Of a stretch of 64,000 nucleotides of DNA, positions 8,125 to 17,377 are shown piece after piece. A program made the translations under genes and the position numbers. Source of the stretch: UBA5018 sp947463165 (lineage in GTDB: Bacteria > Cyanobacteriota > Cyanobacteriia > PCC-6307 > Cyanobiaceae); assembly GCA_943371245.1 (NCBI GenBank), contig CALRTY020000002.1, positions 62,001-126,000 on the forward strand, in the 5' to 3' direction. Every line of letters begins with the position of its first letter. Positions within the stretch are counted from its first letter, which is position 1. The notes below the pieces were generated by a model, which was not told the origin of the DNA, made no database searches, and worked only from the letters and a program-made list of their open reading frames with translations.

Positions 8125-10029
8125 ATGTCCAACAGCAACCTGCGCACCGAAAACCACTTCGACTACGTGAAGATCACGCTCGCTTCCCCCGAGCGGATCA
8201 TGGAGTGGGGGCAGCGCACCCTGCCCAACGGTCAGGTGGTGGGCGAGGTGACCAAGCCCGAAACCATCAATTACCGCACGCTCAAGCCCGAGATGGACGG
8301 GCTGTTCTGCGAGAAGATCTTTGGCCCCTCCAAGGATTGGGAGTGCCACTGCGGTAAGTACAAGCGCGTTCGGCACCGCGGCATCGTCTGCGAGCGCTGC
8401 GGCGTGGAGGTTACCGAGAGTCGGGTGCGGCGCCACCGCATGGGCTTCATCAAGTTGGCCGCCCCGGTATCCCACGTGTGGTACCTGAAGGGGATTCCCA
8501 GTTATGTGGCGATTCTGCTGGACATGCCCCTGCGGGATGTGGAGCAGATTGTCTACTTCAACTGCTACGTGGTGCTCGACCCAGGCGACCACAAGGATCT
8601 CACCTATAAACAGCTGCTCACCGAAGATGAGTGGCTGGAGATCGAAGATCAGATCTATGCCGAGGATTCGGAGATTGAGAATGAGCCCATGGTTGGCATC
8701 GGCGCTGAAGCGCTGAAGCAACTACTGGAAGACCTGGATCTAAACGAAACCGCTGAACAGCTGCGGGAGGAGATCGCCGCCAGCAAGGGCCAAAAGCGGG
8801 CCAAGCTGATCAAGCGGCTGCGGGTGATCGACAACTTCGTGGCCACCAATGCCCGTCCCGAGTGGATGGTGCTGGATGTGATCCCGGTGATCCCGCCCGA
8901 TCTGCGGCCGATGGTGCAGCTGGACGGCGGTCGCTTCGCCACCAGCGATCTCAACGACCTCTATCGCCGGGTGATCAACCGCAATAACCGGTTGGCACGC
9001 CTCCAGGAGATCCTTGCTCCCGAAATCATTGTCCGCAACGAAAAGCGGATGCTGCAGGAGGCGGTAGATGCTCTGATCGACAACGGTCGCCGCGGTCGCA
9101 CCGTGGTGGGTGCCAACAACCGGGCCCTCAAATCGCTCAGCGACATCATCGAAGGCAAGCAGGGTCGCTTCCGTCAAAACCTGCTCGGTAAGCGGGTGGA
9201 CTACTCCGGTCGTTCGGTGATCGTGGTGGGTCCGAAGCTGAAGATGCACCAGTGCGGCCTGCCGAAGGAGATGGCTATTGAGCTATTTCAGCCCTTCGTT
9301 ATTCATCGGCTGATCCGCCAGAACATCGTCAATAACATCAAGGCGGCCAAGAAGCTGATTCAGCGGGCCGATGACGAGGTGATGCAGGTGCTGCAAGAGG
9401 TGATCGAGGGTCACCCAATCCTGCTAAACCGCGCCCCCACCCTGCACCGCCTCGGCATTCAGGCCTTTGAGCCGAAGCTGGTGGATGGCCGGGCGATCCA
9501 GCTGCACCCGCTGGTCTGTCCCGCCTTCAACGCCGACTTCGACGGTGACCAGATGGCTGTGCACGTGCCCTTGGCGATCGAGGCTCAGACAGAAGCCCGC
9601 CTGTTGATGCTGGCCAGCAACAACATCCTTTCGCCGGCCACCGGCGAGCCGATCATCACCCCCTCCCAGGACATGGTGCTGGGGGCCTATTACCTCACCG
9701 CCGAACAGCCGGGATCGAGTCGGCCCACCTTTGGCGATCGGGATCTCACCTTCGCCAACCTCGACGACGTGATGGCCGCCTTCGAGGGCAAGCACCTGCG
9801 CCTGCACGACTGGATATGGGTGCGCTTCAACGGCGAGGTGGATTGCGGCGAGGAAGACAAGCAACCCCAGAAAGAAGAGACCCTCAGCGATGGCACCCGC
9901 ATTGAACAGTGGCTATACCGCCGCGACCGCTTCGATGAAGATGGAGCTCTAATTAGTCGCTATCTGCTTACCACCGTGGGCCGGGTAGTTATCAACCGCA
10001 CCATCATCGACGCAGTCGCTGCCGCTTAA
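8125..10029 (+). CDS. rpoC1: RNA polymerase subunit gamma (RpoC1, N-terminal half of beta')
   Basis: Encodes 634 residues corresponding to the N-terminal part of bacterial beta'. The split gene is a hallmark of cyanobacteria and plastids. It shows the zinc-binding CHCGKYK...CERCGVEV cluster, the KQGRFRQNLLGKRVDYSGRS rudder region, and the catalytic NADFDGDQMAVH, whose three Asp residues bind Mg2+. ATG 8125 matches the expected N-terminus (NLRTENHFDYVKI). The distance to rpoC2 is stretched by a repeat block. Confidence 0.98.
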   Translation: MSNSNLRTENHFDYVKITLASPERIMEWGQRTLPNGQVVGEVTKPETINYRTLKPEMDGLFCEKIFGPSKDWECHCGKYKRVRHRGIVCERCGVEVTESRVRRHRMGFIKLAAPVSHVWYLKGIPSYVAILLDMPLRDVEQIVYFNCYVVLDPGDHKDLTYKQLLTEDEWLEIEDQIYAEDSEIENEPMVGIGAEALKQLLEDLDLNETAEQLREEIAASKGQKRAKLIKRLRVIDNFVATNARPEWMVLDVIPVIPPDLRPMVQLDGGRFATSDLNDLYRRVINRNNRLARLQEILAPEIIVRNEKRMLQEAVDALIDNGRRGRTVVGANNRALKSLSDIIEGKQGRFRQNLLGKRVDYSGRSVIVVGPKLKMHQCGLPKEMAIELFQPFVIHRLIRQNIVNNIKAAKKLIQRADDEVMQVLQEVIEGHPILLNRAPTLHRLGIQAFEPKLVDGRAIQLHPLVCPAFNADFDGDQMAVHVPLAIEAQTEARLLMLASNNILSPATGEPIITPSQDMVLGAYYLTAEQPGSSRPTFGDRDLTFANLDDVMAAFEGKHLRLHDWIWVRFNGEVDCGEEDKQPQKEETLSDGTRIEQWLYRRDRFDEDGALISRYLLTTVGRVVINRTIIDAVAAA

Positions 10030-10039
10030 TTCCAATGGC

Positions 10040-10175
10040 CCCTATTCAGTGCCACTTATTCAGTGCCTTCAACTCAGTACCGCAAACTCAGTGACGCCAG
10101 CTCAGTGCCGCCTATTCAGGGCAGTCAACTAAGGGCCTCCAACTGAAATAACGTCCTGATAACTGAAATACCGGC
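10040..10175. repeat. Degenerate ATTCAGTGCC/ACTCAGTACC repeat block splitting rpoC1 and rpoC2
   Basis: CAGTG-type cores preceded by ATT or ACT recur about six times at 12-16 bp spacing, decaying into AACTGAAATA(A/C)C twice at the right end. The block adds most of the 215 bp separating the two polymerase genes. No ORF or terminator is evident. Confidence 0.6.
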
Positions 10176-10244
10176 TGGCCGCAAGTTTTGCCCCACGAGC
10201 CGGCAGATCGCCTGAAACCCTCTTCGCCACCTAATCCGTCTGCC

Positions 10245-13200
10245 ATGACCGCCACCCCCGCCAAGAAAACCAGCAAAAAGTCCAAGGCCGCCAAGGCTGC
10301 CGCCAGCGCCCCCGCCCCGGCGCCGATCACCCCGGTGAACGTGGCCCTGAGCAAGCAGGCGCCGCCATTTCGCAATCGGGTGGTGGACAAAAAGGCGCTC
10401 AGAAATCTGGTGGCCTGGGCCTATAAGCACCATGGCACCGCCGCCACGGCAGCCATGGCCGACGACCTCAAGGATCTCGGTTTCCGCTATGCCACCCAGG
10501 CCGCCGTATCGATTTCGGTAGACGACCTGCGCATTCCCGGCGACAAGGCGGCCCTGCTGGCGGAGGCGGAGCAGCAGATCACCGAAACAGAAGAGCGCTA
10601 CCGGCTGGGGGAAATCACCGAGGTGGAACGTCACACCAAGGTGATCGACACCTGGACTGAAACCAACGAGCGCCTGGTGGCGGCGGTGCGGCGCAATTTC
10701 AATGAGAACGATCCACTCAATTCCGTGTGGATGATGGCCAACTCTGGCGCCAGGGGCAACATGTCCCAGGTGCGTCAGCTGGTGGGCATGCGCGGCCTGA
10801 TGGCCAACCCCCAAGGGGAGATCATCGACCTGCCAATTCGTACCAACTTCCGCGAAGGATTAACGGTTACCGAATACGTAATCTCCTCCTATGGTGCCCG
10901 TAAGGGCCTGGTGGATACGGCCCTGCGCACCGCTGACTCGGGCTACCTCACCCGCCGTCTGGTGGACGTGGCTCAAGATGTGATCGTGCGAGAAGACGAC
11001 TGCGGCACCACCCGCGGTATTCCGATCGACGCCGATGAGCGGGGTGGTTTTGCCAGCAAGCTGATGGGTCGCCTGGCGGCAGAACCGGTGATCGGCAGCG
11101 ACGGCGAATTGATCGTCGATCGCAATGGCGAAATCGACCCGATCATGTCGCGGCGGATTGAGGCGGCAGGCGTCAAGACCGTGGTGGTGCGCTCACCGCT
11201 CACCTGCGAAGCAAACCGGTCGGTGTGCCGCCGCTGCTACGGCTGGGCCCTGGCCCACAACCAGCTGGTGGACCTGGGCGAGGCGGTGGGCATCGTGGCC
11301 GCCCAGTCGATCGGCGAGCCCGGCACCCAGCTGACCATGCGCACATTCCACACCGGCGGTGTGTCCACCGCTGAAACCGGCGTGGTGCGTTCGGTGGTAA
11401 CTGGCGTGATCGAATTCGGCGACAAGGCCCGGGTGCGGCCCTACCGCACCCCCCACGGGGTGGAGGCCCAGATCGCCGAGACCGATTTCGATATCACGGT
11501 GAAGCCGAGCGGCAAGGGCAAGCCCCAATCGCTGGCAATCACCACCGGCTCGATCATGTTTGTCTACGACGGCCAACATGCCGAGTCGGACACCATCTTG
11601 GCCCAGATTTCCGCTGGCGCCACGGTGAAAAAGAGCGTGGAAAAAGCCACCAAGGATGTCATCTGCGACCTGGCGGGTCAGGTGCGCTATGAGGATGCGA
11701 TTCAGCCCCGGGAGGTGGTTGACCGCCAGGGCAATATCACTCTTAAGGCCCAGCGCCTCGGCCGCATGTGGGTATTCAGTGGCGACGTCTATAACCTGCC
11801 GCCTAATGCCCAGCCCGTGTTGACTGGCAATAGCGCAGTTAAGACCGGCGATGTGCTGGTGGAGAGCCGGCTGGTGAGTGAGTACGGCGGTGCCGTGAGG
11901 TTGCGGGAATCGGCGGGCGACTCCCGCGAGGTGCAGATTGTTACCGCCAGCCTCACCTTGAAGGATTGCAAGTTGGTGGGAGAATCCAGCCATTCCGGCG
12001 AAACCTGGCACCTCGATGGCAAGGACAATCTGCGCTATCTGCTCAAGACCCGCCCCGGCACCAAGATTGCCAGCGGTGAGGTGATCGCCGAACTGGCCGA
12101 TGACCGCTTCCGCACCCAAACCGGCGGCATCGTTAAATTTGCGCCAGGCCTAGCGATTAAAAAGGCCCGCAGTGCCAAAAATGGCTATGAGGTGAGCAAG
12201 GGCGGCACGCTGCTCTGGATTCCCCAGGAAACCCACGAGATCAACAAGGACATCTCCCTGTTGATGATTGAGGACGGCCAGTGGATTGAGGCCGGCACCG
12301 AGGTGGTGAAGGACATCTTCAGCCAGACCGCCGGCATCGTGACTGTGACCCAAAAGAACGATATTTTGCGCGAAATCATCGTGCGCTCCGGCAGCCTGCA
12401 CCTGGTGGCCGATAGCAAGGTTCTCTCCAATTTCTCAGAAGGGCGCCTGTGCAATCCAGGGGAGGAAATTGCCAAGGATCTAACACCAGAAGCGATGGTG
12501 TATGTGGAGACAGTTGACACACCGGAAGGCGGCGCCCTGCTGCTACGCCCAGTTGAGGAATACAACATCCCTGATGAGGCTCATCTTCCAGACCTGAGCA
12601 CCGTTAAGCAGAGTGGTGGCCCATTGCTGGGCTTGAAAGCCACCCAGCGGCTCGCTTTTAAAGACGGCGAGGTGATCAAGAGCGTGGAGGGTGTTGAGCT
12701 GCTGCGCACCCAGCTGATCCTCGAAACATTTGACACCACGCCACAAATGACCGTGGACGTGGAGGCGGTACCCGATAAGCGCGCCAAGACGATTGAGCGA
12801 CTGCAGCTCACCATTTTGGAAACGCTGCTGGTGCGCCGCGACACCATCTCCGATGCCAGCCACGGCTCCACCCACACCGAGCTGCAGGTGGAGGACCAAT
12901 CCACCGTGAAGAGCGGCGACGTGGTGGCCACCACTCAAATTCTCTGCAAGGAGGATGGTGTGGTGCAACTGCCCGACCAACAGGAGGGCGAGCCGATTCG
13001 CCGTTTGATTGTGGAGCGCGCCGATGACATCAGCCGCCTGGATCTGGGTGACAGCCCGGCCCTGGTGACGGTGGGCCAGCGGATTGTCGATGGCGACATC
13101 CTCGCCGAGGGCATCGCGGCCCCCTGCTGCGGCCAGGTGGAGGCGATTGATGGCTCAATCGTTACCATCCGTCTCGGCCGGCCCTACATGGTGTCGCCGG

Positions 13201-14351
13201 ATTCGGTTTTGCACGTGCGCGACGGCGAACTGGTGCAGCGCGGTGATGGCTTGGCCCTGCTGGTGTTTGAGCGGCAAAAAACCGGTGACATCGTGCAGGG
13301 TCTACCGCGTATTGAGGAACTGCTGGAGGCCCGGCGGCCCCGGGATTCCTCGGTGCTATGCCGTAAATCGGGCACCGTGCAGATCAAGCAGGGAGAGGAT
13401 GACGATTCGATCACAGTTACGGTGATTGAACAGGATGATGCGATCAGCGAATACCCGATTCTGCTGGGCCGCACCGTGATGGTGAGCGACGGCCAGCAGG
13501 TACATGCGGGCGATCAGCTCACCGATGGTCCGATCAACCCCCACGAGCTGCTGGAAAGCTACTTCGAGGATCTGCGTACCCGTAAACCCACCATGGATGC
13601 GGCCCAACAGTCGATCTCCAAGCTGCAATTCCGCATGGTGCAGGAAGTGCAGAACGTTTATAAGTCTCAGGGGGTGTCGATTGACGACAAGCACATCGAA
13701 GTGATCGTGCGACAGATGACCAGCAAGGTGCGTATAGAAGACGCCGGCGATACCACTCTGTTGCCCGGCGAGCTAATCGAACTGCGCCAGGTGGAGCAGG
13801 TGAATGGCGCCATGGCGATCACCGGCGGTGCCCCCGCCGAGTTCACGCCGGTGCTGCTGGGTATCACCAAGGCTTCGCTGAACACCGACAGCTTCATCTC
13901 CGCCGCCTCCTTCCAGGAGACCACCCGGGTGCTCACGGAAGCGGCGATCGAGGGCAAGAGCGACTGGCTGCGCGGTCTCAAGGAGAACGTGATCATCGGT
14001 CGCCTGATCCCGGCCGGCACGGGCTTCAGTGGCTTTGAGGAGGAGCTGCGGGCCGAGGCCGGCCCCCATCCAGACATCCTGGAGGAGGAGAGCATGGGCT
14101 ACCGGCGCATGCAAAACCTGCGGCCCGACTACACGGTGGAGTTACCGGCGCCTCCGGTGTCCTCCACCGCCCTGCTGGACGACCCCTCCGATGCCGACCT
14201 GGAGGCCACCCGCAGCCGCCACGGCATCGACACCAGTTCACCGGCCGCCTTCACCCGGCCGATCCTCGACGAGGGCCTTGAGGAGGAATTGATCGCCGAT
14301 CCCGCCGCCCTGGAGGGTCTCCAGGAGGAGGGCCTGCTCACCGATGACTGA
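10245..14351 (+). CDS. rpoC2: RNA polymerase subunit beta' (RpoC2, C-terminal half)
   Basis: Encodes 1368 residues from ATG 10245. The frame is open back to 10188, but the upstream 19 residues are unlike the family, and a lysine-rich leader followed by PPFRNRVVDKKALR is the expected N-terminus. Motifs: second zinc cluster (CEANRSVCRRCYGW), bridge/trigger region GEAVGIVAAQSIGEPGTQLT and MRTFHTGG, then the long cyanobacteria-specific insert and C-terminal SFISAASFQETTRVLTEAA. It works with RpoB, RpoC1, alpha and omega. Confidence 0.97.
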   Translation: MTATPAKKTSKKSKAAKAAASAPAPAPITPVNVALSKQAPPFRNRVVDKKALRNLVAWAYKHHGTAATAAMADDLKDLGFRYATQAAVSISVDDLRIPGDKAALLAEAEQQITETEERYRLGEITEVERHTKVIDTWTETNERLVAAVRRNFNENDPLNSVWMMANSGARGNMSQVRQLVGMRGLMANPQGEIIDLPIRTNFREGLTVTEYVISSYGARKGLVDTALRTADSGYLTRRLVDVAQDVIVREDDCGTTRGIPIDADERGGFASKLMGRLAAEPVIGSDGELIVDRNGEIDPIMSRRIEAAGVKTVVVRSPLTCEANRSVCRRCYGWALAHNQLVDLGEAVGIVAAQSIGEPGTQLTMRTFHTGGVSTAETGVVRSVVTGVIEFGDKARVRPYRTPHGVEAQIAETDFDITVKPSGKGKPQSLAITTGSIMFVYDGQHAESDTILAQISAGATVKKSVEKATKDVICDLAGQVRYEDAIQPREVVDRQGNITLKAQRLGRMWVFSGDVYNLPPNAQPVLTGNSAVKTGDVLVESRLVSEYGGAVRLRESAGDSREVQIVTASLTLKDCKLVGESSHSGETWHLDGKDNLRYLLKTRPGTKIASGEVIAELADDRFRTQTGGIVKFAPGLAIKKARSAKNGYEVSKGGTLLWIPQETHEINKDISLLMIEDGQWIEAGTEVVKDIFSQTAGIVTVTQKNDILREIIVRSGSLHLVADSKVLSNFSEGRLCNPGEEIAKDLTPEAMVYVETVDTPEGGALLLRPVEEYNIPDEAHLPDLSTVKQSGGPLLGLKATQRLAFKDGEVIKSVEGVELLRTQLILETFDTTPQMTVDVEAVPDKRAKTIERLQLTILETLLVRRDTISDASHGSTHTELQVEDQSTVKSGDVVATTQILCKEDGVVQLPDQQEGEPIRRLIVERADDISRLDLGDSPALVTVGQRIVDGDILAEGIAAPCCGQVEAIDGSIVTIRLGRPYMVSPDSVLHVRDGELVQRGDGLALLVFERQKTGDIVQGLPRIEELLEARRPRDSSVLCRKSGTVQIKQGEDDDSITVTVIEQDDAISEYPILLGRTVMVSDGQQVHAGDQLTDGPINPHELLESYFEDLRTRKPTMDAAQQSISKLQFRMVQEVQNVYKSQGVSIDDKHIEVIVRQMTSKVRIEDAGDTTLLPGELIELRQVEQVNGAMAITGGAPAEFTPVLLGITKASLNTDSFISAASFQETTRVLTEAAIEGKSDWLRGLKENVIIGRLIPAGTGFSGFEEELRAEAGPHPDILEEESMGYRRMQNLRPDYTVELPAPPVSSTALLDDPSDADLEATRSRHGIDTSSPAAFTRPILDEGLEEELIADPAALEGLQEEGLLTDD

Positions 14352-14369
14352 GCCGCTCCGCCATGGTGA

Positions 14370-14407
14370 TTGGCTAAACCGCCTTTCGCCACCCGGCGCT
14401 TAGCCAA
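14370..14407 (+). terminator. Inverted repeat TTGGCTAA / TTAGCCAA after rpoC2
   Basis: An 8 bp perfect inverted repeat (14370-14377 and 14400-14407) with additional GCC/GGC pairing inside the loop begins 18 bp after the rpoC2 stop. There is no U-run, so it may be a processing stem or a weak terminator ahead of hli. Confidence 0.3.
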
Positions 14408-14433
14408 CCGGTGCTTCCCCACTACCGCCAACG

Positions 14434-14607
14434 ATGACCAACGCCAAGCTCACCGCCCTGGGCACCCCCATCCCCCAGCGGCGCTTACCCCGCTTCGGGT
14501 TCCACAGCCACACCGAAAAGCTGAATGGTCGGGCGGCCATGCTCGGCTTTATTGCCCTGCTGGTGGCGGAGCAGCTGCTGGGCCACGGCCTGCTGGTGTG
14601 GCCCTGA
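14434..14607 (+). CDS. High-light-inducible (chlorophyll a/b-binding-like) protein
   Basis: Encodes 57 residues with one membrane helix. The LHC motif FGFHSHTEKLNGRAAMLGFI contains the E-x-x-N-G-R-x-A-M pattern that binds chlorophyll, followed by a hydrophobic stretch ending at VW. Hli proteins protect photosystem assembly and dissipate excess light energy in the thylakoid membrane. The stop overlaps the proposed rlmN GTG start by 10 bases, suggesting co-transcription downstream of rpoC2. Confidence 0.9.
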   Translation: MTNAKLTALGTPIPQRRLPRFGFHSHTEKLNGRAAMLGFIALLVAEQLLGHGLLVWP

Positions 14608-15701
14608 CACCGGCAGCGGCAGCGGGAATTGCCGCCAAGCCGCTGCTGGGCATGGGCTTGGCGGAGCTGGAGCAATGGGCGGTGGGCCAGGGCCAGGCCG
14701 CCTTTCGGGGCCGGCAACTGCACGATTGGCTCTATGCCAAGGGGGCCCGCAGCCTCGATGAGATCTCGGTGTTGCCCAAGGGCTTTCGCCAGCAGCTGCT
14801 GGCCCAGCCGCCGGCTGGGGCTGGCGACTGGATTGGCCGCTCCAGGGAGCTGCACCGCAGCATCGCCCGTGATGCCACCACCAAATTGCTGCTCAGCACC
14901 CACGACGGGCTCAGCATCGAAACCGTGGGCATCCCGGCCGAGGGGCGCCTCACCGTCTGCGTCAGCAGCCAGGTGGGTTGTCCGATGGCCTGTAGCTTCT
15001 GCGCCACCGGCAAGGGTGGCCTGCAGCGCTCGCTGGCGGTGCACGAAATTGTCGACCAGGTGCTCAGTGTGCGCGAGGTGATGGGCGAGCGCCCCAGCCA
15101 TGTGGTGTTCATGGGTATGGGGGAGCCACTACTAAATATCGAGGCGGTGCTAGCTGCAATTGATTGCCTCTGCGGTGATTTGGGTATGGCCCAACGCCAG
15201 ATCACCCTCAGCACCGTAGGCGTGGCCCACACCCTGCCCCAGCTGGCGGAGCGGGCCTTGCAAAGGTTGGGGCGGGCCCAATTCACCCTGGCGGTGAGTT
15301 TGCATGCCCCTAACCAGCAGCTGCGCCAGCAACTGATCCCAACCGCCCATGCCTATCCCCTGGAATCTTTACTGGAAGATTGCCGCCGCTACGTGGCGAT
15401 CACCGGCAGAAGATTGAGCTTTGAATACATCCTGCTGGGGGGTCTAAACGACCAGCCGCGCCACGCTGAAGAGCTGGCCCAGCTACTGCGCGGCTTCCAG
15501 AGCCATGTAAACCTGATCCCCTACAACCCGATCGCCGAGGAGAGCTTCCAGCGACCCACCCCCCGGGCGGTGGAGGATTTTCGCCAGCTGCTGCAGCGAC
15601 GCCACATCGCCGTAAGCGTGCGCGCCAGCCGCGGCCTCGATGCCGACGCCGCCTGCGGTCAACTGCGCCGCCGCCATGCCACGGGGCTGGTGGCTGGTTA
15701 G
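14598..15701 (+). CDS. rlmN: 23S rRNA (A2503-C2) / tRNA (A37-C2) methyltransferase
   Basis: Radical-SAM methyltransferase of about 367 residues that makes 2-methyladenosine in 23S rRNA and some tRNAs. The cluster motif CPMACSFC (CxxxCxxC) is followed by ATGKGG; MGMGEPLLN and LAVSLHAPNQ are typical. The N-terminal FRGRQLHDWLYAKG matches the family. The frame extends upstream through hli without similarity. I prefer GTG 14598 (overlapping the hli stop); ATG 14652 is the alternative. Confidence 0.93.
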   Translation: MALTPAAAAGIAAKPLLGMGLAELEQWAVGQGQAAFRGRQLHDWLYAKGARSLDEISVLPKGFRQQLLAQPPAGAGDWIGRSRELHRSIARDATTKLLLSTHDGLSIETVGIPAEGRLTVCVSSQVGCPMACSFCATGKGGLQRSLAVHEIVDQVLSVREVMGERPSHVVFMGMGEPLLNIEAVLAAIDCLCGDLGMAQRQITLSTVGVAHTLPQLAERALQRLGRAQFTLAVSLHAPNQQLRQQLIPTAHAYPLESLLEDCRRYVAITGRRLSFEYILLGGLNDQPRHAEELAQLLRGFQSHVNLIPYNPIAEESFQRPTPRAVEDFRQLLQRRHIAVSVRASRGLDADAACGQLRRRHATGLVAG

Positions 15702-15743
15702 GGAGTTGGTGGGGGGGGATTTGGTGGGGGGGCATGACGCGGG

Positions 15744-16370
15744 TCAGGCCAGCCAGAGCAGGGCGGCCTGGGTGCGGTTGCTGACCTGGAGCTTCTGGAG
15801 CAGCACGTGCACATGGCTGCGCACGGTGCCTTCCCCGATTGCCAGGCGTTGGGCGATGGTGCGGTTGTCATCCCCTTCGGCAATGCAGGCCAGCACCTGC
15901 CGTTCCCGCGAAGTGAGGCTGTCGAGATGTTTGGCGTGATCAGCTCGCCGGGGAGATCTGGATCCTGATAAAGCCTGCAAGGCAGCTGTGGCTTTGTGAT
16001 CCCACCAACTGGCGCCCGCCAATAAAGAAGCCAGTGCCATTTCCACCTGTTCAAAGGCCCGCTCCTTGTGGAGATAGCCGCGGGCGCCCGCCTGCCAGAT
16101 CTTCTGCACCCAATCGGGATCGTCCTGACTGGTGATGATCAACACCGGAATGGCGCTGGTTTTGGTGATGTACCTACAAGTGGCCAGGCCCCCCATCCCC
16201 GGCAGCACCAGATCCAGCAGCACCAGATCGATGGGCTTGCTCTCCAGCAACTCCAGGGCCTGTTCGCCATCGCCAGCCACGTGCACCTGCTCAACCCCAG
16301 CGCACCCTTGGAGATGGGCAGCCATGGCCAGCTGGTAGGCCTGGTCGTCCTCAATGAGCAGCAGCCGCAC
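15744..16370 (-). CDS. NarL/LuxR-family response regulator, last gene of the kdp operon
   Basis: Encodes 208 residues: a receiver domain with acidic pocket EDD (7-9) and phospho-acceptor Asp53 in VLLDLVLPGMGG, then a C-terminal LuxR-type helix-turn-helix (SRERQVLACIAEG, GTVRSHVHVLLQKL). It begins 2 bp after the histidine-kinase stop, so the pair is co-expressed with kdp. Canonical KdpE is an OmpR-type winged-helix regulator, so this is a non-homologous output domain in the KdpE position. Control of kdp is inferred from position. Confidence 0.9.
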   Translation of the reverse strand: MRLLLIEDDQAYQLAMAAHLQGCAGVEQVHVAGDGEQALELLESKPIDLVLLDLVLPGMGGLATCRYITKTSAIPVLIITSQDDPDWVQKIWQAGARGYLHKERAFEQVEMALASLLAGASWWDHKATAALQALSGSRSPRRADHAKHLDSLTSRERQVLACIAEGDDNRTIAQRLAIGEGTVRSHVHVLLQKLQVSNRTQAALLWLA

Positions 16371-16372
16371 GG

Positions 16373-17377
16373 TTAAACCTCCGCCTCAGGCAGCTGCACC
16401 ACAACCTTGGCGCCACCGCCGGGGCAGTTGCTGGCGCTGATACTTCCTCCGTGGGCTGCGCTGATCAGCTGGCAGAGATAAAGCCCCAGGCCGGAGCCGC
16501 GGGCGCCGCTGTCGGTCTGTGAGAAGCGTTGAAACAGCTTGGGCAGTTCCTCTGGTGGAAAGCCAGCGCCGCCATCGCGTACATCCACCTGCCAGCTCCC
16601 AGGCTGGTGGCTCAGCTGCAGCCACACTCGCTGGCCGCGCAGGCTGTGGTGCACCGCATTGAGCAGCAGGTTTTCGATCAGGCGGCGGAGCAGGGAAGGA
16701 TCGGCCTGCAACGCCATCTGGTTCAGACCTGCCTGGGGCTGGCGCAGCACCAGGGTGATCTGCCGTTGGGCGGCAATCGGCTCCACCGTGCTCACCGCCT
16801 CCTGGGCAATGGCCAGCAGATCGCAGGGTTGCAAATGCATCTGGAGTCCCTCCTGCTCAGCCCGGAACACCTCCAGCAGGTCGTTGATCAGGCGCAGACA
16901 GCGCTGCTGGCTGTTGCGGATCGCCTCCACCGCCGGCACTTTCTCCAGCATCGTCAGGGAAGCAAGTGTCCCTAGCACCGGCGTTTTGAGGTCGTGGGCG
17001 AGAGTGGCGATCACATCACTACGAAGTTGCGTTTCGGCCAGTTCAACGTTCAGCGCGGTGCGCTGCTGTTGCAGGGTCTGGTTACGAACCACCAGCGTTG
17101 TGGTTGCCGCCAGGCCTGAGCAAACGAGCAGGCGATTGACCAGCACCACAACCAGGTTGTGATCAATCGGCCGTGGCAGCAGCAGGTTCACCAGGGTGAC
17201 CGCACAGCAGATCAGCAAAAACCGCCAGGCCTGCCGTCCTGTGCGTTGCGACGCGCCTAGCAACAGGGGCACCCCGTAGAGGATGCCGAGCACCACATCC
17301 GGAGGCGTCGCCAGCTCCACCAGCAGAATCGCAAGCCAGATCGCCCACACCAGGCTGATCGGCAGGGGGGGGACCAT
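16373..17377 (-). CDS. Membrane histidine kinase in the kdp operon
   Basis: Encodes 334 residues from ATG 17377, which overlaps the upstream stop in a TGATG. Three or four hydrophobic segments fill residues 7-97. A dimerisation/phospho-acceptor helix with His128 (LAHDLKTP) follows, then HATPase motifs: N box ENLLLNAVHHS, G1 DGGAGFPPEELP and G2 GSGLGL. It resembles the detached transmembrane-plus-kinase half of KdpD, whose N-terminal half is the next gene upstream. The likely partner is the NarL-type regulator downstream. Confidence 0.88.
   Translation of the reverse strand: MVPPLPISLVWAIWLAILLVELATPPDVVLGILYGVPLLLGASQRTGRQAWRFLLICCAVTLVNLLLPRPIDHNLVVVLVNRLLVCSGLAATTTLVVRNQTLQQQRTALNVELAETQLRSDVIATLAHDLKTPVLGTLASLTMLEKVPAVEAIRNSQQRCLRLINDLLEVFRAEQEGLQMHLQPCDLLAIAQEAVSTVEPIAAQRQITLVLRQPQAGLNQMALQADPSLLRRLIENLLLNAVHHSLRGQRVWLQLSHQPGSWQVDVRDGGAGFPPEELPKLFQRFSQTDSGARGSGLGLYLCQLISAAHGGSISASNCPGGGAKVVVQLPEAEV

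Noticed and set aside
10188..10244. Longer N-terminus for RpoC2
   Set aside because: The 19 extra residues do not fit the family and follow the repeat block; ATG 10245 gives the expected lysine-rich start.
14370..14597. N-terminal extension of RlmN over the hli gene
   Set aside because: The hli frame is clearly real there and the extension has no RlmN similarity.
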